DNA of 64,000 nucleotides from a virus, in the IMG/VR virus record IMGVR_UViG_3300021197_000864, positions 31,572 through 95,571 of that record; one strand, 5' to 3'. The stretch's first letter is position 1; each line of letters begins with the position of its first letter. This document shows positions 7,830 to 15,303 of this stretch, one piece after another. Below the pieces are notes generated by a model. That model made no database searches, had not been told where the DNA came from, and saw only the letters and a list, made by a program, of their open reading frames with translations. The position numbers and the translations under genes were made by a program.

Positions 7830-7905
7830 ACCATATGGTTGTAATACATAATATTTCATTATACATTTAAATAAATACTACCATATGGTTCTACTTTGAT
7901 AGAAC
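7830..7905. promoter_or_regulatory. Divergent regulatory region with two ACCATATGGT palindromes
   Basis: The palindrome occurs at 7830-7839 and 7880-7889, exactly 50 bases apart, between the divergent paralogue genes. Next to the second copy, GGTTCTA 7886-7892 and TAGAACC 7899-7905 form another inverted repeat. The placement suggests coordinated control of both genes by one DNA-binding protein. Confidence 0.6.
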
Positions 7906-7979
7906 CCTTTAATAAGCCCTACATCGGCTATTATTATGCTCACAAAGGCAATCAGTTAATGATAATAAAGGTGTTAAAA

Positions 7980-8453
7980 ATGGAAACATGGGAAGATACA
8001 AAAAAGAAAGTAGAAACAATGATAGCGGCAGATGATAGAGGTTCACTCGATGAAGGTCTAAAAGTTGTAGCCGTACAATTAATTGCAACAGGAGATAGTA
8101 AACCTGAGATGCAAGAACAAATGACTAAGACTCTAAAAGAGGCTCTTAGAGGATGTCATGGATATCCTTGGAGAAGAGGTGGTGGAGGTATTCTTTCTGC
8201 TGCTGCTCTAAGTACAGTGGATGCAATAGTAGCAGATGTTGAAACAGCATTTGCAAATGCATTCGATTCTTGTATCGGTGTTCAAGCATTACTATTGCCT
8301 CACGGTAAGAGTAAGAATACTCATTTTGAAAATGGTGCAGATTATGCAAGCACACTCACAAAGACAATTCGTAAAAATGCAACTACGCTTTACAAAGCAG
8401 GTTGGGATGGTTCTCTAGATGGTCTAGGGATTTCTTCACAGGAGGAAGAATAA
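7980..8453 (+). CDS. SSQEEE-family protein B (divergent paralogue)
   Basis: A 157-residue soluble protein, paralogous to the leftward gene at 7206-7727. ATG 7980 follows AAGGTG at six bases; an in-frame start at 7896 lies inside the palindrome region and is rejected. Shared features are QLIA..D.KPE, a Trp-Arg-Arg-Gly loop (PWRRGGGG), the motif HGKS and the terminal SSQEEE. The gene ends just before a strong hairpin terminator. Single-gene units with strong terminators beside the putative origin suggest high or early expression, which is inference. Confidence 0.75.
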   Translation: METWEDTKKKVETMIAADDRGSLDEGLKVVAVQLIATGDSKPEMQEQMTKTLKEALRGCHGYPWRRGGGGILSAAALSTVDAIVADVETAFANAFDSCIGVQALLLPHGKSKNTHFENGADYASTLTKTIRKNATTLYKAGWDGSLDGLGISSQEEE

Positions 8454-8482
8454 AACGGATTGACTCTTTGTGAGTACTAATT

Positions 8483-8521
8483 GGGGGAATAGGGCTTTAA
8501 TGCCTTATTCCTCCTTTTTTT
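8483..8521 (+). terminator. Strong hairpin terminator
   Basis: A 12-bp stem (8483-8494 with 8503-8514, two G-T wobbles) encloses an 8-base loop and is followed by a run of seven T. It lies 30 bases after the gene ending at 8453. Confidence 0.75.
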
Positions 8522-8864
8522 ATTTTAAGGTCTTAAACTGACAAAGCGTTTAATACCATATGGTTGTGTATTGTTTTAAAATAGAGGCTGCCGAAACCCT
8601 TGACGGCATCCTTTATATACCCTCCTAGCCGACTTGATTTGTAGGAACTGACCAAACATCATTCGTGTACAAGAATAACCTAATTAATACTTAAAGCAGT
8701 ATTATTCAAAGGATAAATATTTTACCACCAATATGACATCAGTTATTATTACTAATGATTAAAGAATCATTATTAATACAATATGTATTATTTGATAAAA
8801 ATATCAGTATCTAGTATCCTATATAATATAAGATAACTAAATAATATCTTACTCATTTTGATTA
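8522..8864. other. AT-rich noncoding DNA left of the putative origin
   Basis: No gene is seen. The region contains an ACCATATGGT palindrome at 8555-8564, a small GCCG/CGGC hairpin near 8590-8607, and a near-perfect inverted repeat TAATGATT/AATCATTA around 8753-8772. It becomes very AT-rich towards the origin-box-like repeats and could act as the DNA unwinding element. Confidence 0.5.
8555..8564. promoter_or_regulatory. ACCATATGGT palindrome
   Basis: A perfect copy of the 10-bp palindrome, flanked right by TGTGTATT, similar to the copies at 7108 and 7830. It lies between a terminator and the putative origin, with no gene start close by. Confidence 0.5.
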
Positions 8865-9138
8865 ACATTCTTCCTTTTCACTTAAGTGGAAACGAGAGGT
8901 AGAACAAAATGAATAAGATATACAATATATGTATATCATTATAATATACATTATCATTTACTACATTTACATACATACATACATACTTTTTTTCTCTCTC
9001 TCTTTATTTATTTCTCTCTCTATGAAAAACAGTGGAAACGAGAGAAACGAATAAAGTAGAGCAAAGTGGTAAACATATACTAACATATGTATATCATTGT
9101 GTCATTTCCAACAAGTGTAAACGAGTGGAAACAAGAAT
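8865..9138. other. Putative replication origin with ORB-like repeats
   Basis: AGTGGAAACGAGAG occurs at 8885-8898 and again at 9031-9044, with related elements AAGTGTAAACGAG near 9113-9125 and GAGTGGAAACAAG at 9123-9135. The core CAGTGGAAAC resembles the archaeal origin recognition box bound by Orc1/Cdc6. Each main copy is followed 43-55 bases later by TATGTATATCATT (8928-8940 and 9086-9098). A TACA microsatellite and pyrimidine tracts lie between. No Orc1/Cdc6 gene is in the window, so a host initiator or a gene elsewhere would be used. Confidence 0.6.
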
Positions 9139-9164
9139 AGCATTAAAAAAATAACGTGATTAAC

Positions 9165-9584
9165 ATGGATAAAGAAATTAAAAGAACAAATGAAGAAGAT
9201 AACAAAGAAAGGAAGATAACAATGTTTAGTGGAAAGAGTGATGTCAAATATACACCTCCACAAACAATGCAACAACCTTACACAAGAAAACCTCTTGAAG
9301 GTGTAGCACTATTAATACATGAGAAGTGTAATGATATCAAAGGAATGCTTATTGAAAAGAATGAGCAGTATGGAGATTCAGCATTGAATCCAATTAGAAT
9401 ATTTTCAACATCTAATACAGATGAACAACTGCGAGTTAGGATAGATGATAAGTTAAGTCGTTTATCTCGCGGTAATGATTCATTAGAATCAGATGATGAT
9501 ATAATTAATGACCTAATAGGTTACTTAGTTTTATTATCAATACATAAAGACACTCACCCCATAAGTGGAGAAGTTGTGGAATAG
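9165..9584 (+). CDS. Nmad1/DUF1599-like small protein
   Basis: A 139-residue protein whose second half has the pattern EKNEQYGDSALNP, followed by RIFS, then RVRIDDKLSRLSRG and a final DLIGYLVLL. This resembles short phage proteins related to the nucleotide-modification-associated domain (DUF1599). The N-terminal 45 residues are polar and probably disordered. A role in nucleotide or modified-base metabolism is inferred from family resemblance. ATG 9165 is preferred over GTG 9156. It stands alone between the putative origin and the structured noncoding region. Confidence 0.6.
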   Translation: MDKEIKRTNEEDNKERKITMFSGKSDVKYTPPQTMQQPYTRKPLEGVALLIHEKCNDIKGMLIEKNEQYGDSALNPIRIFSTSNTDEQLRVRIDDKLSRLSRGNDSLESDDDIINDLIGYLVLLSIHKDTHPISGEVVE

Positions 9585-9669
9585 TCTTAGCGGGCTATCC
9601 TACAATACTTTAGGGTGTTACAAAAAGGGTTTAATCCAAATTAAAAAAGTAAAAAGATATAGTGGATGA

Positions 9670-10562
9670 GTGCTGTCAAGCATAAAAGTCGCTTGATGCT
9701 AATTCTAGATTAGCAAAGTAATTCAATATAGAGTAGTAGGTTATCACAAGTATTATGCTTGTAATAGTCGGTCAGGTTTGTGTGAAAGCACTTGCTTTAC
9801 TTGAAAGTTGTCATATTACCAAAACTTGTAAAACTAATATGTCTGTAATCTCAAACAGATAATCAGTAAGAATTGTTTCCGCTAGAGACAATGGTCTGCT
9901 GATGACTTACCCACGTGGTGACGGCATAGAACGGTTACTTTCCCTTTAACACTCAATAGTCAATGAAGACTTTAAAATAAAAATACTCTAGATTCGGTTT
10001 AGGGTAGAGGTTTATGCAGTAATTAGTTCAAAACATTGGTCGAGTCCATGTGTTTTTTATTGTAGTGACATGCTATTTGCATCTTGTGAACTCCCTCTAC
10101 CCTCCGAATACTAATTACACTCAAACAATTCTTGTCTTACTACCTTCGGGACTAGAACACAAGAATCATTATGAGTAGAGTTTACTGAAATAAAAAAGAC
10201 AAATCGAGGTGGATTAGATTTCCACCCAAAGCAGTGATTAAATGACCTGCCCAATCTTGAAGTTTTGTTGATGCATTAATTTTCGAGTATCAGTAATGTG
10301 GTTTTCACCCATGTCTTTCTCTACTATTCACACTCACGACTACTTATGTAGTTCACAATTAAGGTTTTATCTTAATAATAAAATCTTCTAGTTTCTCTTG
10401 CTTAGGGGTATATCATTCTTTTATGTGGTGTTTTGGAATGATAAGTGCGTCATGCGACCTCAGTTTATTAGAACTAGAAGATTTTCCCTTAGTTGAGAGT
10501 CGGGTTTGTCAGTTAATACATCGCGGGTAACTGAGCAAGAGCCAAAAGATGTTCCCGACTAA
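9670..10562 (+). ncRNA. Large structured noncoding RNA candidate
   Basis: About 890 bases without any plausible reading frame but dense in exact complementary segments. Local hairpins include 9698-9703/9709-9714, 9872-9879/9885-9892 (8 bp), 10128-10135/10159-10166 around a cUUCGg tetraloop, 10208-10213/10221-10226, 10339-10343/10348-10352, 10358-10363/10371-10376 and 10510-10515/10528-10533. Longer pairings are 9992-9997/10104-10109, 10002-10010/10094-10102, 10380-10393/10472-10485 (14 bp), 10411-10418/10436-10443 and 10498-10504/10554-10560. The plus strand is assumed from the neighbours. Exact ends, promoter and function are unknown. Confidence 0.6.
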
Positions 10563-10589
10563 TCACATTCCAATATGGAGATAATTAAA

Positions 10590-10832
10590 ATGAAGATAGA
10601 CTTAAGCGAAACAAAACCTGTATATGAATTACACATTTGGTATGAATTAACACAATCACCATTAGGTGAGTTTGATGACTTTGAAAAGTTTGATGATAAA
10701 GACAAGGCGTTAGAAGCATATCACAAATTAGATTGTGCTTACAAGGTACTCATAGAGTATGCAGGTGATGATGGTGATGTGTTGTTGGAATACAGCCACT
10801 ACACTGATGATGGTAGGGGTGATGACAAATGA
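10590..10832 (+). CDS. Small acidic unknown protein, 80 aa
   Basis: ATG 10590 lies nine bases after GGAG and opens the long rightward gene series. The protein is acidic (FDDFEKFDDKDKA and a final YTDDGRGDDK), probably a compact alpha/beta fold with a central helix. An ATG at 10575 is in frame but lacks a binding site. Function is unknown. Confidence 0.6.
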   Translation: MKIDLSETKPVYELHIWYELTQSPLGEFDDFEKFDDKDKALEAYHKLDCAYKVLIEYAGDDGDVLLEYSHYTDDGRGDDK

Positions 10833-11377
10833 ATATATTTATACTAAGTAACACACCAAAAGAATGCGCTAAACAGATGTTAGATAAGCACGTAGTTAAA
10901 ATGCCAACAGAAAGTATGCAGATGATTTCAACGATTTTACATCATCATGGTATAGATTCACCTTACAAACCTGTAATGTTAAATCACCCTTGTACTATTT
11001 GGGCTAGAAAAAGTAGACAAAACTTTAGTTTTCTTTGGGAACATTGCTTTGAATTGTGCAAAGAATATACAAAGCGTTATGGAAAAGTACACAAAGTCGA
11101 AGAAACTTTACAAGAGTATGCAAGTAAAATTGCAGAAATGTACATTTTGTTACCTGATACTGGACTAACACCGTTTGCTCAAGCAATGCCTGACAAATAC
11201 AAAAATGAAGATGCAGTGAAAGCATATCGTGAATACTATCTAAACGAGAAATATACTTTCGCTACATGGAAAACACAAGAGCCTGATTGGTGGCCTGATA
11301 ACCATTACAACAATATGATAGACTTAAGAAAGAAACAGTTTCAAGATAAAATGAGGAGAAATAAATATGCCATATAA
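10829..11377 (+). CDS. Conserved phage-type MNIF...DKHVVKM protein
   Basis: A 182-residue protein starting MNIFILSNTP with DKHVVKMPTESMQMIST, then LNHPCTIWARKS, and ending in a Trp-rich segment (FATWKTQEPDWWPD). I know this pattern from uncharacterised proteins in many phages. Invariant His, Trp and Pro residues suggest a catalytic or nucleic-acid role, but I cannot name one with confidence. It overlaps the previous gene by four bases and the next by eleven. Confidence 0.65.
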   Translation: MNIFILSNTPKECAKQMLDKHVVKMPTESMQMISTILHHHGIDSPYKPVMLNHPCTIWARKSRQNFSFLWEHCFELCKEYTKRYGKVHKVEETLQEYASKIAEMYILLPDTGLTPFAQAMPDKYKNEDAVKAYREYYLNEKYTFATWKTQEPDWWPDNHYNNMIDLRKKQFQDKMRRNKYAI

Positions 11378-11900
11378 TAATTGCCAAAAAATAATGGAAG
11401 ACGGACACAGATGTAATAAACAGTTTAGAGTACCTTCACATAAATGGAAGATGAAATTCTGTCCTGAGTGTGAAACTAATCCTAAACATAAAGGGAATAG
11501 GATGAATGCCTTAGCAAACGAATTACAGATTAAAGATTATCTTAGAGCATTAATGAAAGAATATCCTAGTGTTAAAGATATAGTGCCTAGTCAAACTCAA
11601 ATAGATGAAATACGCAAAGTGTTGAAGAGTTTTAGTGATGAATTAGATAGAATGAGACTCACAAAAGGAGAAATTGATAGAGGACTTAGGGCTAATAAAA
11701 CACATCTATCTAAAAAAATAAATGAATATAGTAATATAATCAATGAAGAATTGAATGTTGCTCGAAGTGAATTAAAGGAATTAACTAAACCTGAATCGGA
11801 AAAGTTACAGAGACAAATGCTCACACTAAGTAATAGACTTACTAAGTTAGAGAAAAGGCTAAAAGTAATAGAAGATGATTGGAGTGATGTTGATTGTTGA
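11367..11900 (+). CDS. Zinc ribbon plus coiled-coil protein, 177 aa
   Basis: Residues 5-40 hold four cysteines in the arrangement C...C...CPEC, typical of a zinc ribbon. From about residue 75 the protein is a long charged helix (SEKLQRQMLTLSNRLTKLEKRL), predicted to be a coiled coil. This looks like a small DNA- or protein-binding adaptor. It overlaps both neighbours by a few bases within the tightly packed rightward series. Confidence 0.65.
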   Translation: MPYNNCQKIMEDGHRCNKQFRVPSHKWKMKFCPECETNPKHKGNRMNALANELQIKDYLRALMKEYPSVKDIVPSQTQIDEIRKVLKSFSDELDRMRLTKGEIDRGLRANKTHLSKKINEYSNIINEELNVARSELKELTKPESEKLQRQMLTLSNRLTKLEKRLKVIEDDWSDVDC

Positions 11901-12028
11901 AGTGTAGTGAATGTCATGACACTGGGATGGTAGTTAAACAAGACGCAACAGGTGAAATGGATGTTGAAATGTGTATTTGTAAATCACATGCGTATAAGGA
12001 TTGGTTGATTAAATATGGACTTAAATGA
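11897..12028 (+). CDS. Zinc-ribbon microprotein, 43 aa
   Basis: A TTG start overlaps the stop of the gene before it. The product has CSEC near the N-terminus and CIC 19 residues later, then a basic-aromatic helix (HAYKDWLIKYGL). The cysteine pairs and tight coupling support a real gene. The initiation codon is weaker evidence. Confidence 0.5.
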   Translation: MKCSECHDTGMVVKQDATGEMDVEMCICKSHAYKDWLIKYGLK

Positions 12029-12248
12029 TATTAAGAATTTTGAAATGATGAAGCATCATTTTAATCAGATGATAGAGTTCTATGAGAAGATGCCACCATT
12101 GGTAAGTAATATCCATAGAACGATAATTGAAGATTCATTGACTTCAATAGCAGCCGTTATGGAAGGAGTAACAGCACAGTTATTAGAAATAATTGATGAT
12201 GATTCAGTAATAGTAGATGTGAAGAATATGATGGAGGATGAATTATAA
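12015..12248 (+). CDS. Small helical acidic protein, 77 aa
   Basis: A frame of mostly helix-forming residues with a Met/His-rich start (MMKHHFNQM) and acidic end (DVKNMMEDEL). It overlaps the preceding microprotein by 14 bases and couples to the next one as TAATG. No family is recognised; a small helical bundle or dimer is likely. Confidence 0.6.
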   Translation: MDLNDIKNFEMMKHHFNQMIEFYEKMPPLVSNIHRTIIEDSLTSIAAVMEGVTAQLLEIIDDDSVIVDVKNMMEDEL

Positions 12249-12313
12249 TGGAGTTCTTTTTAATCATGTTAGTAATATTTATTAGTTTACGTTTATTGGG
12301 GTTTAAGATATGA
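12248..12313 (+). CDS. Single-span membrane micropeptide, 21 aa
   Basis: The ATG overlaps the stop of the previous gene. The peptide is almost wholly hydrophobic (EFFLIMLVIFISLRLLG) with a Lys near the end, enough for one membrane span. Its tight coupling with both neighbours supports translation. Function is unknown. Confidence 0.45.
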   Translation: MEFFLIMLVIFISLRLLGFKI

Positions 12314-12423
12314 CTATTAGAGTTAGAAGATGTAAGATTTGTGGTAAAAACCACCGCATCAAAGACCAATATGCTAGTAGGATTTGTGAAGAATGCTACC
12401 AAAAAAAAGAAGGAGAAGAATGA
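12310..12423 (+). CDS. Zinc-ribbon microprotein, 37 aa
   Basis: The start overlaps the preceding stop as ATGA. The peptide is basic at first (IRVRR) and carries CKIC and CEEC about 17 residues apart, a short zinc ribbon, then an acidic-basic tail. It is likely a nucleic-acid or protein-binding accessory factor. Confidence 0.55.
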   Translation: MTIRVRRCKICGKNHRIKDQYASRICEECYQKKEGEE

Positions 12424-12425
12424 AT

Positions 12426-12563
12426 ATGAAATTATTATGTAAAGGGTGTCTATATGTTATGGAACACCACAAAAGTAAAATTAGCAACAGGTGGCTTTGT
12501 ACTAGATGTAGCAAGCCGTTTATACCTGAAGGATATACATCTATAAAAATAGGAGAAAAGTAA
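12426..12563 (+). CDS. Zinc-ribbon microprotein, 45 aa
   Basis: It contains CKGC near the start and CTRC 17 residues later, followed by SKPF, giving a typical zinc-ribbon layout. An in-frame ATG at 12420 overlaps the previous stop and has better spacing from GGAG, so the protein may be two residues longer. Confidence 0.55.
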   Translation: MKLLCKGCLYVMEHHKSKISNRWLCTRCSKPFIPEGYTSIKIGEK

Positions 12564-12564
12564 A

Positions 12565-12756
12565 ATGAAAACAACAATGAAAACAACAACAGGTGAAACG
12601 ACAATAGATTGGTCAGAAGTTTGTGCAGTAACAGTCTGCCGAGTTTGGTCAACTGAATTTGAGATGATGCTAGAAGAATATCATGTGCATCTTAAATCAG
12701 GCACGATTTTTGTAACACAAGATGCAAAGATTAAATCCGTAGGGTGGTGGGCTTAG
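12565..12756 (+). CDS. Small unknown protein, 63 aa
   Basis: ATG 12565 follows GGAG at nine bases. After a Thr/Lys-rich start the protein looks like a small beta fold (VCAVTVCRVW, YHVHLKSGTIFVT) and ends in VGWWA. No family is recognised. Confidence 0.55.
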   Translation: MKTTMKTTTGETTIDWSEVCAVTVCRVWSTEFEMMLEEYHVHLKSGTIFVTQDAKIKSVGWWA

Positions 12757-13011
12757 ATGAATACATTTCAAATGGAAATAGAAACTAAATTAATTAATGA
12801 TATTGATTTACCACCATTGATTGTCAAGATGGATGAAAATGATTATCCTAAGATATTAATTAATACAGCACACAAGACTTGGTTGATGTTATATCGTAAA
12901 GAAATAGCAGGATGTGCAGAACATTTATTTAAACAATTAGATAGAGTTCTTACAGCGCACCTACAAGAAATGCGCTCATTTGAGAAAATGGAAGATGAGC
13001 AAAATGACTGA
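12757..13011 (+). CDS. Small unknown protein, 84 aa
   Basis: The ATG directly follows the previous stop. The protein is helix-rich with a basic-aromatic middle (HKTWLMLYRKEIAG) and an acidic end (EKMEDEQND). It overlaps the next gene by 17 bases. Function is unknown. Confidence 0.6.
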   Translation: MNTFQMEIETKLINDIDLPPLIVKMDENDYPKILINTAHKTWLMLYRKEIAGCAEHLFKQLDRVLTAHLQEMRSFEKMEDEQND

Positions 13012-13576
13012 TGATAGTTTTCTTCTAGAGTTAAAAGAAGGGGCGACTGAAAAAGGTAAACTGAATATTAGATTATTGATGAACACTTACTATCTATCAA
13101 TCAGAGCAGGATTAAGTGATGCTTTGTGTTTGACTTGTCATGACCCTATTGATATAAATCAAATTTTAGGTAGTGGTCAAAAGTATAATTTGTTTTGTTC
13201 ACTTACGTGTAGAAAAGAAATGTATGATAGTCGAAAACCACAGTTCCCTCCGACAACAAAACATTGTGAAAATTGTGGAGTTCCTTTTACGGTGCATAGT
13301 GCAAAAATGCTAGGGGTAAGAAAATATTGTAGAGAACAATGTCAAGTTGAATCAAAGAACAAAAGAAAATTAATTAAGAGAATAGATGACATACAGAATT
13401 TCAATGCTCTTAAAAATAGATTAGAAAGAAACATAGCATCATTCAAAAAAGGTAAAGGTGTTGAATGTTTGGAGTGTGGGAAATTGTTTATTGGTAAGTC
13501 AAGTAAGAAGTTTTGTTCAGACCAACCTTGTGGTCAAACATATAGAAGAAGACAAAAGAAAAACGGAATGAGATAA
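12995..13576 (+). CDS. Three-zinc-ribbon protein, 193 aa
   Basis: The protein carries three pairs of Cys motifs: CLTCHDP with FCSLTC, CENCGVPF with YCREQC, and CLECGKLF with FCSDQPC. Each looks like a zinc ribbon of the kind found in HNH nucleases and small DNA-binding proteins, but no HNH catalytic histidines are apparent. Between the second and third lies a charged helix. The C-terminus is very basic (YRRRQKKNG). A DNA- or RNA-binding role is likely. The start is put at ATG 12995 inside the end of the previous gene. Confidence 0.65.
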   Translation: MSKMTDDSFLLELKEGATEKGKLNIRLLMNTYYLSIRAGLSDALCLTCHDPIDINQILGSGQKYNLFCSLTCRKEMYDSRKPQFPPTTKHCENCGVPFTVHSAKMLGVRKYCREQCQVESKNKRKLIKRIDDIQNFNALKNRLERNIASFKKGKGVECLECGKLFIGKSSKKFCSDQPCGQTYRRRQKKNGMR

Positions 13577-13577
13577 A

Positions 13578-14753
13578 ATGATAGAAGAAGAATACAAATA
13601 TAAAAGAGAATTAGGTGAAGGAAAGTGGGACAAGATTCTGAAAAGAAAGATGGTAGAACTATCCGTTGCTGATAATTATGATGAAGCAAAGCATGAATGG
13701 ATAGCAACAGGTGAATGTTGGTGGAGTGGATTAAGTGAGATGCCTGAATGGGTTACAACTCACCCACGCAAATGTTTATGTTCACACAATATTGTATATC
13801 ATTTTGAGATATTAAATACTGAAAATGGTATACGAGAGTGTGTAGGTTCAGACCATATTAATTCATACTTAATCTTGAGAGCAATTGCAGAAGATACTGG
13901 ATTAGATATTGACTCAATATCAGAAGATATGATTGAGAAATGGATTAATGTTAGAGTCGAATCTATGAAGAAAACTGCGTGGTGGCATACTAATGGTGAT
14001 ACATTTACAACAATGTTTGACCATGTTAAAGATTTAGATATGAGAGTGAATGTTCGTAAAGTAGGTAAATACTATAATCATGAATATAAACAGTATTTTG
14101 ATAATACTAAGATTCGTAAATCTAGTAAGGGTACTTATGGCGCACCAACATATAAGATGGCTAGTATCGTTTGGAGATGGAATAGTCCTGAAAATCCAAA
14201 GAGACAGATTTTAACAAGAGGTTATCCAACTGAGAAGTTGATGAATGATTTAACATTGTTTTATGCTATGTTTGAAATGCATCAGACATTAACAGAGAAT
14301 GAGGATAAGAAACTTGCTGAAAGACTTCTTGAGGTTCAAAAAGAGAAGGATGACTTAATATCAAGAAGACAAAGATATATGGAAATAGAGAGAAATAAAA
14401 TGATTGCTTCTAATATTGAAGAGAATCAAAATGATTCAGAATTTGAGGACAAATGTAACTATTATGGTATCAGAATGTTTTCAGAATTAGATGGTATTAA
14501 TGATTGGGAACGTAAGTTCTTAAGTAGTATTAAGGATTGGATTATGTCGGGCAAAGAACCTACTGAGGCACAACGCCAATCACTAGTAAAAATTCTAAAC
14601 AGAGACAATGGAGATGTTCAAATGGCAACAGAAAAACAATGTAGTTATTTGAGGAACTTAGGCTATGAAGGAGACTTTGCAAGCCTAAGTAAACACGATG
14701 CATCAGCAGCCATTTCAACTCTGTTAGAAGAAAGGAGGAAAGGATATGAGTAA
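13578..14753 (+). CDS. Unknown 391-aa protein with CxC-H segment and DUF3072-like C-terminus
   Basis: Near residue 68 is a KCLCSHNI segment followed by ECVGSDHI, a Cys/His arrangement found in several phage proteins next to a VGS turn and probably metal-binding. A charged coiled-coil segment spans about residues 235-285. The last 40 residues (TEKQCSYLRNLGYEG...) resemble the short DUF3072-like helical domain of phage proteins. Overall function is unknown; the parts suggest a nucleic-acid-associated protein. It overlaps a membrane micropeptide gene by eight bases. Confidence 0.65.
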   Translation: MIEEEYKYKRELGEGKWDKILKRKMVELSVADNYDEAKHEWIATGECWWSGLSEMPEWVTTHPRKCLCSHNIVYHFEILNTENGIRECVGSDHINSYLILRAIAEDTGLDIDSISEDMIEKWINVRVESMKKTAWWHTNGDTFTTMFDHVKDLDMRVNVRKVGKYYNHEYKQYFDNTKIRKSSKGTYGAPTYKMASIVWRWNSPENPKRQILTRGYPTEKLMNDLTLFYAMFEMHQTLTENEDKKLAERLLEVQKEKDDLISRRQRYMEIERNKMIASNIEENQNDSEFEDKCNYYGIRMFSELDGINDWERKFLSSIKDWIMSGKEPTEAQRQSLVKILNRDNGDVQMATEKQCSYLRNLGYEGDFASLSKHDASAAISTLLEERRKGYE

Positions 14754-14835
14754 GATAGGAGCATTGGCGAGATTTGCAGTAGGCGTAGTAGTGGTATCAA
14801 CATTATGGCCTATTGGATTATTCGGAGATGAGTAA
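14746..14835 (+). CDS. Single-span membrane micropeptide, 29 aa
   Basis: ATG 14746 follows AAAGGAGGAAAGGAT and overlaps the end of the previous gene. The peptide has a basic N-terminus, one hydrophobic span (FAVGVVVVSTLWPIGLF) and an acidic end, consistent with a tiny inner-membrane protein. Function is unknown. Confidence 0.5.
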   Translation: MSKIGALARFAVGVVVVSTLWPIGLFGDE

Positions 14836-14836
14836 A

Positions 14837-15046
14837 ATGAGTAAAAAGAAAAGTGTAAAAACAGAAGAAGCAGAACCAGTGAACGCAGAACCAACTGTTG
14901 AGGATTATATTGCCGAGATAAATAAGGCACAAAATATAATCAATCAACTAGTTGCAGATTTGAACAACCATAAGGCATTATGTGTTCAATATGAAAATAC
15001 AATAAACGCTTTAACAGGCCGTTTATTAGAGGGAAGGTCGCAATAA
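14837..15046 (+). CDS. Small coiled-coil protein, 69 aa
   Basis: ATG 14837 is nine bases after GGAG. A basic N-terminus (SKKKSVK) is followed by an acidic linker (EEAEPVNAEPTVED), then a heptad-like helix (EINKAQNIINQLVADLNNH) predicted to dimerise. No family is recognised. Confidence 0.6.
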   Translation: MSKKKSVKTEEAEPVNAEPTVEDYIAEINKAQNIINQLVADLNNHKALCVQYENTINALTGRLLEGRSQ

Positions 15047-15093
15047 TTATAGACCTATAAAAATGTAGAGAAAAATACAAGGAAAGTGAAAAT

Positions 15094-15303
15094 ATGAAAT
15101 TAACAATAGCAAATGAAACCGGACATACGGTAATGGAAAATATGACAGTAGATGATATGCTTGACCAAATACAAGACCATCCAACACATTGGATATATCT
15201 TGATGGGATTCAAGTACCTAAAGAAACAATTACAGCAACAGACTGGGACTCAGTAGCAGATGTACTGCTAATGCCCGGTATGCAGGGTGGAGGCAACCAA
15301 TAA
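15094..15303 (+). CDS. Putative ubiquitin-like/sulfur-carrier beta-grasp protein, 69 aa
   Basis: A small protein with the outline of a ThiS/MoaD/ubiquitin fold: an N-terminal strand (KLTIANETG), a helix (TVDDMLDQIQDH), a strand-turn WIYLDGIQVP where sulfur carriers have LNGExVP, and a last strand VADVLLMPGMQGG. The double glycine is near the end, followed by GNQ, so processing would be needed to expose it. A JAMM-type protease and an E1-like enzyme are encoded 5-7 kb downstream. The fold is inferred from pattern only. ATG 15094 has AAGGAAAG upstream. A terminator-like hairpin follows the gene. Confidence 0.5.
   Translation: MKLTIANETGHTVMENMTVDDMLDQIQDHPTHWIYLDGIQVPKETITATDWDSVADVLLMPGMQGGGNQ

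Noticed and set aside
7896-7979. Upstream in-frame start for the rightward paralogue
   Set aside because: ATG 7980 has AAGGTG at six bases and aligns with the paralogue; the upstream start lies in the regulatory region without a binding site.
8968-8990. CRISPR-like or long tandem repeat
   Set aside because: It is a short TACA microsatellite, with no spacer-repeat structure.
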